Assembly (NCBI GenBank): GCA_903813345.2 | Contig: CAIIXF020000001.1 | Location: 26,897,915 to 26,961,914, forward strand | Length of the DNA stretch: 64,000 bases | Direction of reading: 5' to 3' | DNA from: Owenia fusiformis | Lineage: Eukaryota; Annelida; Polychaeta; Sabellida; Oweniidae | The notes under the pieces: generated by a model | Told to the model about the DNA's origin: nothing | Databases searched by the model: none | The model's input: only the letters and a program-made list of their open reading frames with translations | Translations under genes and position numbers: made by a program | Shown: piece by piece, positions 32,001-44,000 of the stretch | Layout: each line of letters opens with the position of its first letter | Numbering within the stretch: the stretch's first letter is position 1

Positions 32001-35000
32001 ATGGTTTAAATCCCCGATAATTTCAAAGTAGGCTCTATAGTCCTGCCAAGCAGTGGACCCGTCATACACATCTGGTTTAATTCGGCTTTTACTGGAGGAT
32101 CCAGAGTTCTCTGAGCCAAATTTGTCACATAGTTTAGAACACATCCTTATTAGCTCTGTGTTTAGATTGGGTTCAGTAGTATTTTCCCCTTTAACTACTG
32201 CTGTATCTTCCTCAGAATTAGCAGCTGACCCTAAAGAAGGTTTAAGGTCCTTCCCCACTTCCCTGCGACTCATACCACATGGTTTAGAAGTGGTGTATGT
32301 TACATTCACTCGTCCACCTTTGTCTTCTAAGGGCTTAGGCCTGGACATTATGTCATCTACATTTCGATTAATTGCCTGCGTACTGGGTTTCATATAAATC
32401 CTCTCCTGCCTCCGCAAACTCCATGGTTTCCTTGACCCTACAGTCAAGATATCAGGAGTGAAACCAGGCTCCGGCGGTGATTGAAATGGATGTGCATGGT
32501 CCATTGAGCCAATCTCAGATTGAATGCTACTCTGTAGTTTTTCAACAATGGAAGTCTCTATGTTCTGTTGAAAATCTTTCATTTGTGTTTGCATTTCCTG
32601 TCTGTTGACTTCCACTCTCTGTGCAATCCTATTAATATTGTGGAGCTGAGCTTGTTGGGACTCCACTACTGTTTCTGCTAAACGCTGCATTTGTTTTTGC
32701 TGGTTTATCATTGTCTCACTTAACAGTTCAATTTTTGACTCAAGCTTACACTCCCTTATCCTTGAGTCAGGTTCCCTCCTAATTTCCTCACCCGGTCCTC
32801 CAAATTGCCTATCAGCTAAAGTGGAAGTGAGTGGGAACCTCTGTCTCCTTGGGGGTTCTCGTCTTGCCCCAGGTATTGGGTCAAATGGGGTTTTAGCATC
32901 TGTGAAGGCAGCTCCAGTCCAATATCCAGAACTCGACTGACCAGGTAACCCCATTTTTTCAGTATCAGAATCAGAAGTGTCAGTTCTGGTGCCAGGATAA
33001 GGAAATGCCCATTTAGGGGACCCTTTCTTTTTATCAATATATTTCGGATCACGAACAGTCTCATCACCTGCTCCCGGATTATCTATATCCATTTTATCGG
33101 TCTTCAGAAAGACTGTTTTCTCACGTTCACTATCCCCCTTATTCTCTAAAGGTGGTGGAGGAGGAAGACCTGTCTCCTGTTCCATTTTGCTATGTTGTAT
33201 CACAAAGTCTGCAGTCACAATATCCCACCGCTGCCACCAGTGTAACAAACTAGCCGATTTGTGGTAGTGTGAGGGCTAGGTTACTTTGGGATTTCTTGGT
33301 ACACGTTAAATGTACTTGTGTTTTACAGTAATTACAACACGACAAACAATATAGATTTATTTCACATATATTATAACATTAATTATAGACAAATAAATTC
33401 AAAATGTCCAAATAAACTTGTTGTTGTTAATTATATACACCCACTCTCTGGTACAATAATAGTTCAAAGTAGAATTCTATTCAAAGTTCACAGTGGCCAA
33501 ACTGAATCCCAATGATGACTGTAATGCTGGCCTGGGTGCAAGGGTTACTTGAGGTTCCTGGTTAGTAGAGTCCCCTTCAGTCCTCATACACACACGGATG
33601 CATATAATCGCGATCAAACAGGTCACTATGAATAAAACACTGACTAGGACTAAGGCGAAGAAAGGAACATCCAATTCCATGAATTAGGTCTATGAAGGCT
33701 GGACACCACGTCTGTAAGCTCTATGCTGGGGATAGCTTCACCCTCTTGAAGTGCTGTCCAGTCCTGTAGATTCCCACGCAGCAAATCGACTTAGTTCTTC
33801 AGATAGCAGAAAACTTCTAAGTTTTGTAGATCCAAAATATCAGCTAAGTTTTGCAGTTAGCAAAAACGACTAAGTTTTGTAGTTCCAAAAATTCCTCTAA
33901 TAAGCCAATAAATTCATCCAGGTTGTCACATCAATGGCTTATAATCATCAATGGCTACTTCATCAGGCTAAGAGAAGTCAATAGTCAATAGTCAATGGTC
34001 AGTCATCCCATGTAGCAGATCGACTATGTTCTTCAGATAGCAGAAAACTTCTAAGTTTTGTAGATCCAAAATATCAGCTAAGTTTTGCAGTTAGCAAAAA
34101 TGACTAAGTTTTGTAGTTCCAAAAATTCCTCTAATAAGCCAATAAATTCATCCAGGTTTTCACAGCAATGGCTTATAATCATCAGTTGCTACTTCATCAG
34201 GCTAAGAGAAGTCAATAGTCAATAGTCAATGGTCAGTCATCCCATGTAGCAGATCGACTATGTTCTTCAGATAGCAGAAAACTTCTAAGTTTTGTAGATC
34301 CAAAATATCAGCTAAGTTTTGCAGTTAGCAAAAACGACTAAGTTTTGTAGTTCCAAAAATTCCTCTAATAAGCCAATAAATTCATCCAGGTTGTCACATC
34401 AATGGCTTATAATCATCAATGGCTACTTCATCAGGCTAAGAGAAGTCAATAGTCAATGGTCAGTCATCCCATGTAGCAAATCGACTAAGTTCTTCAGATA
34501 GCAGAAAACTTCTAAGTTTTGTAGATCCAAAATATCAGCTAAGTTTTGCAGTTAGCAAAAACGACTAAGTTTTGTAGTTCCAAAAATTCCTCTAATAAGC
34601 CAATAAATTCATCCAGGTTTTCACAGCAATGGCTTATAATCATCAGTTGCTACTTCATCAGGCTAAGAGAAGTCAATAGTCAATGGTCAGTCATCCCATG
34701 TAGCAGATCGACTATGTTCTTCAGATAGCAGAAAACTTCTAAGTTTTGTAGATAGCAAAAATGACAAAGTTTTGTAGTTCAAACAATTCCTCTAGTAAGC
34801 CAATATTTTCATCTAGGTTGTCACATCAATGGCTTATAATCATCAATGGCTACTTCATCAGGCTAAGAGAAGTCAATAGTCAATAGTCAATGGTCAGTCA
34901 TCCCATGTAGCAGATCGACTATGTTCTTCAGATAGCAGAAAAACGACTAAGTTTTGCAGATAGCAAAAATGACAAAGTTTTATAGTTCCAGAAAACTGCC

Positions 35001-38000
35001 TAAGTTTTGTAGTTCCAAAAATCCCGTAAATCAGAGCCACATAGTCCCGTTCGTCAAAAGTCAATATGCTATCTGCTCCAACATCAGTGGCTTATAATCA
35101 TCTAGGACTATCGGGCTAATAGTCAGCGAAAAACTTCCTAAGTTTTGTAGTTCCAGAAAATTCCTCTAATAAGCCAATAAATTCATCCAGGTTTTCACAG
35201 CAATGGCTTATAATCATCAGTTGCTACTTCATCAGGCTAAGAGAAGTCAATAGTCAATAGTCAATGGTCAGTCATCCCATGTAGCAGATCGACTATGTTC
35301 TTCAGATAGCAGAAAACTTCTAAGTTTTGTAGATCCAAAATATCAGCTAAGTTTTGCAGTTAGCAAAAACGACTAAGTTTTGTAGTTCCAAAAATTCCTC
35401 TAATAAGCCAATAAATTCATCCAGGTTGTCACATCAATGGCTTATAATCATCAATGGCTACTTCATCAGGCTAAGAGAAGTCAATAGTCAATGGTCAGTC
35501 ATCCCATGTAGCAAATCGACTAAGTTCTTCAGATAGCAGAAAACTTCTAAGTTTTGTAGATCCAAAATATCAGCTAAGTTTTGCAGTTAGCAAAAACGAC
35601 TAAGTTTTGTAGTTCCAAAAATTCCTCTAATAAGCCAATAAATTCATCCAGGTTTTCACAGCAATGGCTTATAATCATCAGTTGCTACTTCATCAGGCTA
35701 AGAGAAGTCAATAGTCAATGGTCAGTCATCCCATGTAGCAGATCGACTATGTTCTTCAGATAGCAGAAAACTTCTAAGTTTTGTAGATAGCAAAAATGAC
35801 AAAGTTTTGTAGTTCAAACAATTCCTCTAGTAAGCCAATATTTTCATCTAGGTTGTCACATCAATGGCTTATAATCATCAATGGCTACTTCATCAGGCTA
35901 AGAGAAGTCAATAGTCAATAGTCAATGGTCAGTCATCCCATGTAGCAGATCGACTATGTTCTTCAGATAGCAGAAAAACGACTAAGTTTTGCAGATAGCA
36001 AAAATGACAAAGTTTTATAGTTCCAGAAAACTGCCTAAGTTTTGTAGTTCCAAAAATCCCGTAAATCAGAGCCACATAGTCCCGTTCGTCAAAAGTCAAT
36101 ATGCTATCTGCTCCAACATCAGTGGCTTATAATCATCTAGGACTATCGGGCTAATAGTCAGCGAAAAACTTCCTAAGTTTTGTAGTTCCAGAAAACTTCC
36201 TAAGTTTTGTAGTTCAATAACTTCCCTCAATAAGCCATTTAATTCACCTAGAATCCAACACCAGTGGCTTATAATCATCTATGGTTACTACCTCAGGCTA
36301 ATGAAGTTCAATTAGGCAAGTCAATCATCCCATGCCATCCTTCAGTTAGCAGAAAACTTCCTAAGTTTTGTAGTTCCAAGAATCGTCTAAGTTTTGCAGT
36401 TAGCAAAAACGACAAAGTTTCATAGTTCCAAAGATTCCATAAACCCGAGCCACATAGTCCCGTTCGTCAAAAGTCAATGCGCAGAAAGCCCCCGAGTCAC
36501 GTCCGCCACCGTATTTATACCCCAACATGTATGTAACATGTGTTTTGCACACGAAACTATCTGCCTAACCAATCATAGCTCACGAGCGGCTGATGCAATA
36601 CCTGGCCAGTCACTGGAATCCCAGCCAGGATATCACTAGTGCATAATTAATTAATATGATGCAATGATGACATAACTTTTGCAAAAAATTAGCTTCACCT
36701 AACAATCACGATCTCTGGTTTTTAACACAGAACAAACATATATCTTGCAATTAACTAGCTAGATTAAGATATAAACTAGATAAATATAACAAAAACCAAT
36801 CATCATTGGCTCTAATTATGGCGAAATTGCAAGGAAAAACGAGTTATTGAATGTAGGTCAACAGAGCTCTCTAATAGGAGGTGAGAAAATGCACACAAAC
36901 GAAAGCAAAATAAATCTCCCAGAAAAGAGTAGTTTACACTATTCCCAGTACACCTAAAGTGTTCTATTCATAAATATAACTATATAAGCTGTCAACTGTG
37001 ACTGGAAAACACTTTCCTACTGTCAAAACTGTCTAAAGTGCTAAAAAACGGCACTGGACTCCAAAAATAAAATTTTGAAAAATTGAAAAATTCGTTACAA
37101 TAAGTTAACTGTATATATACCTGAGGATGATAGCGTCTCGGTCTATTTGTGCTCTCGAGAACATGGAAAGTAAATAGGCATATATTATGAAATTGAGATC
37201 TTACCATACCATCTAGTGGACTTGGTAAGGTATTCTTCTTAAATCGCAGTCATACACTGCCTTGTGTATAACGGTTTCTAGTCACTCCTTGTGATGAGAT
37301 TTGTGTAGTTATCTTGATTGCAGATCAAATCCGTCACTTCTTGTGAGGAGGAAGTCATTCGTCACTTTTGTGCGAAAAAGTTCATCACTTCTTGTGAGAG
37401 TTAATGTGTGTCATCACTACTTGTGAGAGTTAATGTGTGTCACCACTACTTGTGAGACAAAGTTCATTGTTCATTGAGATGAAAGTTCTATATACATCGG
37501 CCCTTGTGGAATCCTAGTGGCCCTCTGATCCTTGAGTGAGATTTATCCCCTGAAACAATATAAATAAATATTGTTTACAAAGTGTAACTGAACATGTAAT
37601 ATAGGGTAGGGCGAGGTGGGCGACATGTATAAAATCTCAGCTACATCTCGTTCATGAAATTCCAATTTCATGGCGAGATTCTTATGAAATTGAGAAATTT
37701 CAATATCACTCGATGTAGCTTTCGATTTTATACATTGCCTGTTTAAAGCTAATCTCACCTCAAGATTGTAGATGAGAAGTCTGTGACATCTTTTTTGTAA
37801 AATCTGAAAAAAGTCATTGCATTTGACCAATTGCCAGTATTTACTATTTGGTTTATAGACAATCCTTTGGTCCAGGCCTTTGACGTGGAGGCAGCTCTAG
37901 TTGAGTGAGCTTTATATGTGTTGGTATCTATGCCCGCCTGTTCCATTGTTGCTTTCAGCCAGTTGGCAATGGTACAAGAAACTACATATCTGGGTTTTGG

Positions 38001-41000
38001 AGGTTTTGAATTAAAGAAACCTTTCATTAAGGAAATTATAGTTGGATGTTGACCTACCTTCATGCCCTCTATTGGATTGTGGTAGGCTGAAATTGCAGAT
38101 CTGTAGCCATTTATAGTGGAATACAACTTACCTGTTTCGAATAGGTAGGTAAGGAAGTTGGCTATATTTGCCACAGAGGATTGAAGTGGAGAATAGCCCC
38201 GTTCAGAACACCAGCTTTCCCACTTTTTCCAGCTGCTGTTGTAAGCAGCTGATGTACCTGTTCTCCTGGCTTGGAGGAGGACTTTGGCAGTGTTTTTTGA
38301 AAACCCTTCTGCTTCATACCTGACCCTGAGATTCTCCAAGCCCCTAGATGCATTTTCCCCTCTGTTATCATTGGGTGGGTTTGCTGTAGGGGTGATTTCA
38401 AGAGACTGTCTGATGTTGGGAGAAGTATTGGTATTGCTATTGACATTTGAATTAGCATGGGGTACCAAGGTTGGTTTTGCCAGATTGGGGCAATCAGAAT
38501 GATTTCTGCTAGATCCCTCTTTACTTTCTCCAGTAGTCTGCCTATAAGGCAGAACGGAGGAAAGCAGTAAAGCAGTCTGTTGCTCCAGTTCTGAGTAAAT
38601 GCGTCGGTTGCCATCGCAAATGGATCTTTCTTCCAACTGATGTATGCGTTTAACTGTGCATTCATCCTGCTGGCAAAGAGATCCACTTGTGCTGGCCCCC
38701 ATATTTTGTTTATTTGGAAGAAAATGGATTTCTCCAGCATCCAGTCTGATTGATCTTTGAATATTCTGGATGCCGTGTCCGCTATTACATTGGACTTCCC
38801 CTCCAGGAACTCTGCTATAAGAGTGATCTTCCTGGTGAGACAAAAGTCGAATATTGTTTTCGTTAGTTCGACAAGGGCTTTTGATCTGGTCCCCCCCCAG
38901 TTTGTTCAAATGGCTCATTGCTGTCATGTTGTCTGTTCTGATTAGGATATGAATGTTGGAGAGATTCTTTGTGAATGACTGAATTGCGAAATGTATTGCT
39001 TTGAGTTCCAGAAAATTTATGTGGCATGTTTTCTCTTGAGGGTTCCAGTGGCCCTGTATAATCTCCCCCTTTGAGACGGCCCCCCACCCTGTTAGGGAAC
39101 TGTCTGTTGTTATCGTTAGATCGGGTTCTTTTAGTTTTATCGCCCTCCCATTCCAATGATCTAATTGGGTTATCCACCATGTCAGTTCTTGTTTGACTTC
39201 TGAAGTAAGGAGGACTGTTGCAGAGTATGATTGTTTTGACCTCTTCAGACCCTGTGTTTTCAGAAACTGTAGGTGTCTGTAGTGGAGGGGAGCTGGTAAT
39301 ATTGCCAAAACTGTTGAAGAAAGTTTGCCTATCATTTGGGCCACCTCTGAGAGTGTGGCTTCTTTCTGATGATAAAGTTCCTTGCATTTCATTTTGATTT
39401 TCAATGATTTTTCTATTGGTAGACTGAGTGTTAGATTCTGGGAATTGATGATGAAGCCTAGGTATTCTATTGTTTGTGTGGGCGTTAGAGTTGATTTTTC
39501 CCAATTTATCAAGAACCCGAGATTCTGAAGTAGGTAAATTGCTGTTTGAGCTTGGTTTTTGAGTGCTTTGGGGTGTTTGTTTAGAATTATTAGATCGTCG
39601 AGATAGATAATGCACCTGAACCCCAGTTTTCTCATGATTGACATGGGCACTTTGAGAATTTTGGTGAATACCCTTGGACTGGACCCCAGGCCGAACGGGA
39701 GTGTTTTCATTTGATAGGTTGTGTTTTCCCATTGAAATCGGAGGTATTTCCGATGTTGTTTCGCAATTGGAACCGTCAAGAACGCATCCCTCAAGTCGAC
39801 CTTGATCATGAAATCGTTTTGTTCTACCATATGTTTGAGCATTGACATGTTCTCCATCTTGAAGTGATGGTATTCTACAAAATGGTTGAGAGGTTTGAGG
39901 TTTATGATTGTTCTTTTTGACCCGTCTTTTTTCGTTCTTAGGAAGAGATGGGATAGAAATTGATCGTTTGATGGGTTTGTTATTTCTATTGACATTTTTA
40001 TTTCCAAAAGTTTTTTTATCTCTTTTGACATTTCTTGACGTTCCATTGCACTGAAGTTTGGCCAGTAAGGCGTAAACTCTAGCATGTATCCCTTGACTGT
40101 ATTTAAAATGTTCGGATCTGAGGATACTTTCTCCCAATTTGCTACAAACCATTTGAGTCTGCCTCCTGTTGGGATGTTGCCCTTGACTTGAATGAAGCCT
40201 AGATTCAACACATACTGACTTACCTCTCCTGTTAGGTTTGGGTTCGTCTGGCATGACTGACCTGGTTTTGTTTGAGGATAATTTGTTTTTAACATACCTG
40301 GATTTCCCTCCTCTGGAGGATTTGTTTCCCCTGGCACCACCTCTGGAGTTTCCTCTTGGTGTGACACCTCTTTGGGATCCGCCTCTTTGTGACGAGCGGT
40401 CGTATTTCGCCCCCCGACTACTTGCAGTTGAGGGGCCCTGGAGAAAGGGCTTGTTGAAGCTTCTTGAGAAACTTTTCTTTATTTTGTCCATTTCCTGTTT
40501 TTCTGAACTCTCTTTCTTGAGAGACTTGTAAAGTTCACGATTCATTAGTGATTTCTTGCATTTATTGAGTTCTTTCTTGTTTTCCTTTAGAAAGGTTTTC
40601 GCTTGATTTTTTTGAAAACCAAAAATAGGGACAAGAATTTCTAGTCGCCTATAAAATGTCAACATTTTGAAACTTTGGCCGAGTAACAATATTGCTTGGT
40701 CAATTAAGTTTCTCAGGATGTTTCTTTCTAGCTTCTCGGTTGAATGAGAAAGTTTCCAAAGGGCCCCCAAGGGTCCCATGACATCTGACAATTTATGTTG
40801 AACAGTTTTAAGGTTGTTATCAGTTTTCTTGTGGTTTTTATTAGACATTTTATCTAAGTGTTTCCCTATTTTAGGGGGAACAATGAATTTTGAGTCTGGT
40901 TTAGGAGACTTGAGGAGCATATTGTCAACATCGTCTTGGTTTAAAAGGTCTTCTTGCCAGTATTTTTTTAAGTACTGTTCATGTTCATGACTAAGGCTCC

Positions 41001-44000
41001 ATTGTCTTGATTTAAGTTCGTGAAAAGGGTCAAAAAGTGAAGACTTCTTTTTGCTTGAGACTTTAGCTCTTTTTTTGTGTTTAGAATGTTTACCAGTGCG
41101 TGACTTGTAAGCACTACTATCTGAGGAGCTTGAGTCTGAACTTGAGTCAGAACTTGAATCTGTTGATTCAGAGCTACTTGTATTGAAAGACCTGTCTTTG
41201 GTACGTGTTGAGTTACCCTTGTGCCTTTTAGGCCGTTGAGACTCGTCACTAGAATCGGAGTCTGACTCCTTCAATGGAGTCCTGTTACCACTAGACATTG
41301 TGAAATGATCAGAGTTACGTTTGCCTGTGGTTGGGTGACTATGTCTATCTTGGCGATTAGCCCTACTAGACGTATCGTCTGAATGGCGATTAGCCCTATC
41401 AGTTTTCTCACTAATGTCAGTTTCCCCGCTCAAAATTTCATTATCTTCTTGAGAAACTTCTTTTTCCACATCATTGTCTCTATTTGACTCACCTTCTTTC
41501 CTTGAAGTTGAAGGTAAACTTGTTTGTTTGTTACTCATTGTGTGAGAGACTGATAAATAAATGTGCACTCGTGCCTAATGAGACATGTCCAAGATGGAGA
41601 CTGTCGACGTGGCAAATTGAATACTTGGAAAAATTTGAATTCCTATTTCCGTTTCCGTGTGTGTTAGCTCGAGAGCGAAGAGCAAATAGGCCGAGACGCT
41701 ATCATCCTCAGGTATATATACAGTTAACTTATTAATGAATATTAATGAGGTTGAAACGCTGATTGGTTGCGAGCAACGGCAATGTATAAAATCGAAAGCT
41801 ACATCGAGTGATATTGAAATTTCGATCGTACCCCAGGCTTAGAAGTTCATTTCGAAGGAGGATTGGCTCCCATGGTTCCATCTCGATATTTTACCATAAA
41901 TGGGTTCATGTGGTTATAGTGCTGATACAAAATAATAAAGGGTGAGTTTTCAAACTAGAGTCCATTTCACTGCTTGATTTCGTCAGTAGAACAGCAAAAA
42001 TAAGAAATTGGGAGACCATTGTGCAATAATATATGGAAAAGTATATTCATAATGTACATGAATGACATTTGTATATCTTGCATTGCTTCTAGTTTGGCTT
42101 ATAAAGTGTGTGGCCTCTTATATTTGGATGTTTCTCTGCCATGTTATTTTCAATAAGATTAACATGGCTGAAATTCTTCAAATTACACAAAAAACTAAAA
42201 AATCTGAAATATACAAATGTCATTCATGTACGTTATGAATATACTTTTCCATTTATTAATGCACAATGGTCTCCCAGTTTCTTATTTTTGCCGTTCTACT
42301 GACGAAATGAAGCAGTGAAATGGACTCTAAACAGAGTGCTCCTACCAAAATGAATTTGCCTACATACCCCTGAGACTCTTATCTGATAGATAGAATGCAC
42401 AAATAAAACAAAAGTTTTGCTATTAATTATAGGTAAAAAGTTAAATTTCGAAGTGATCTTACCTGTTAATTCTTTCATAGGTCCGCCAATTTTGCGGAAG
42501 TTACACTGAAACACAAATTCCATGAAATGAAACGAAATCATTAGAAAAAACATGGCACACATCATGCATACGTGCATAAAAGTTTAAACCAATGAGATTA
42601 TTTGAATATTTTGCGCACATGATAAAAGCTAACCACAATTTACTTGAGTCTCTAGCTTACAGCTAGATGAAACTTCATTGATTTCGTATGTAATCTAGAA
42701 AAAGTGTCACACGCACCTAGAACTCCTATTTAATTATTCTTATGAATATATATAAAAATATTTATCATATATCTAGTTGAAAGCCCATATCTGGATCAAG
42801 ATATTTCAAAATTTCTTTTCGGAAAGAACCTCAAATTCAACAGATCCGCCATTTATACAGCTCTCTCAGCTTAATTAAAATATATATAACAATCGATTAG
42901 AACCGGGATATAAGTTGATATTCTGCAAATGTGTACATAAAGGTATGTTTCACATAATTGTGCCATAACAGCTGTGCGTGTGTCACCATGATTTACAAAT
43001 ATTGAATATCAGGGCGGCTGTAAACAATCACTCAAAGTCAGTATATAGAGAAGGACCTAAGTAAACCACATTAAACAAAGCTGGGGCAGATTACCTTACT
43101 CCATTTTAGGGAAATTTCAGCTCAAACTCGTGACAAATGCATTATGCATATGCTGGTATGAAGCCTTGGAGACACTCATTTTGGTAAATATTATTCACGG
43201 TGTATACTTTTCTGCAGTTTGTTGGAGTTTGGGACATTAAATGTTAAATTTCAAGAAAACATTCCAATTATACGACTTATCAATTAATTTGTATCAGCAC
43301 TATATTACAAAATTCGAAATTACAGCTGCCCCTTTTTCATTCAAGAGAATTGGAATCACAAGTTTTGGTCTTATTTTCAAACAAGAAATTTCAGTGAAGA
43401 AGTGATCAAGATATTAGTTCAAATCTTTTGGATCGCTGATAGCCAGGTATAATGTAGTACAAAATAATGACATTTTCAATGTTTTCATCATTCTAGATCA
43501 AGATTATTAGAATATCAGCCATTCTCCTTAGATTTTATTTATGCGAATTTTGCCTTACTTTGAAATCAACATTGAACAAATTGCTTGGAGATTGAAAATA
43601 ATGAATCAAAACCAAAGAGGATTGGTTTCCAGGGTTCCAACTCAATATTTTAATCTCCACGCAATTTGTTTGGAGCTTTCACCAATATATGCCTTTTTAT
43701 GGCTTTTATGTGCAATTATGTGCAAAAATGTTGAAAATTCCCAAAGTAGGCCTTTAACAGTAGATTGAAGAGGAGGGGAAACCCCAGAGCTTAAGAAATT
43801 ATAGATATAATTACGTCTCATGCTTACCATCGTTTGTTTGAATTTTCACTGGTTAGTTTCCTAATACCAGAGATTTGATTTGATAATGAGCTTTCAATAG
43901 AAGGGTAGGCAACTTCCCATATTTCATACATAAGCATTGTCTTGGGTTTTCAAAATTGGAGAAAAATGCTTCCTGTAGACATTCCAAGGAAAATCTTGTT

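Larger units (their letters stand above)
26403..37099 (-). mobile_element. Young LTR retrotransposon with giant LTRs, gag-protease only
   Basis: 10.7 kb, flanked by the 4-bp direct repeat ATAA (26399-26402 and 37100-37103), LTRs TGTAAC...GTTACA. 5' LTR 33241-37099, 3' LTR 26403-30262 (3859 and 3860 bp). In the parts I compared they differ only by one A in an A-run near the outer end. The interior (30263-33240) has a tRNA-Leu-type primer site, one gag-protease ORF and a polypurine tract. There is no RT, RNase H or integrase, so it must be mobilised by another element. The TSD and TG...CA ends indicate integrase-mediated insertion of the Gypsy/retroviral type. Confidence 0.92.
26275..41823 (-). 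mobile_element. Second DIRS-type retrotransposon, interrupted by an LTR element
   Basis: Minus-strand DIRS element in FMC1 intron 1. The right terminal repeat (about 41681-41823) matches, in reverse complement, a left repeat split in two: 26275-26402 and 37104-37150. The split is the LTR element 26403-37099. Removing that element and one TSD leaves ~4.85 kb, normal for DIRS. The internal complementary region 37627-37739 equals the two outer ends joined (…GAAATTGAGA / AATTTCAATATC…), which fixes the termini to within a few bases. Its genes are damaged: recombinase deletion and a homopolymer frameshift. Confidence 0.88.

Noticed and set aside
33222-33239. A tRNA-Leu gene fragment
   Set aside because: Only the 18-nt 3'-terminal complement is present, exactly at the primer position next to the LTR, so it is a primer site.
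27481-36278. Repeated 60-aa ORFs (MQLAKTTKF-type) inside both LTRs
   Set aside because: They follow the ~230-bp tandem repeat and lie antisense to the element. No domain; copies arise from the repetition.
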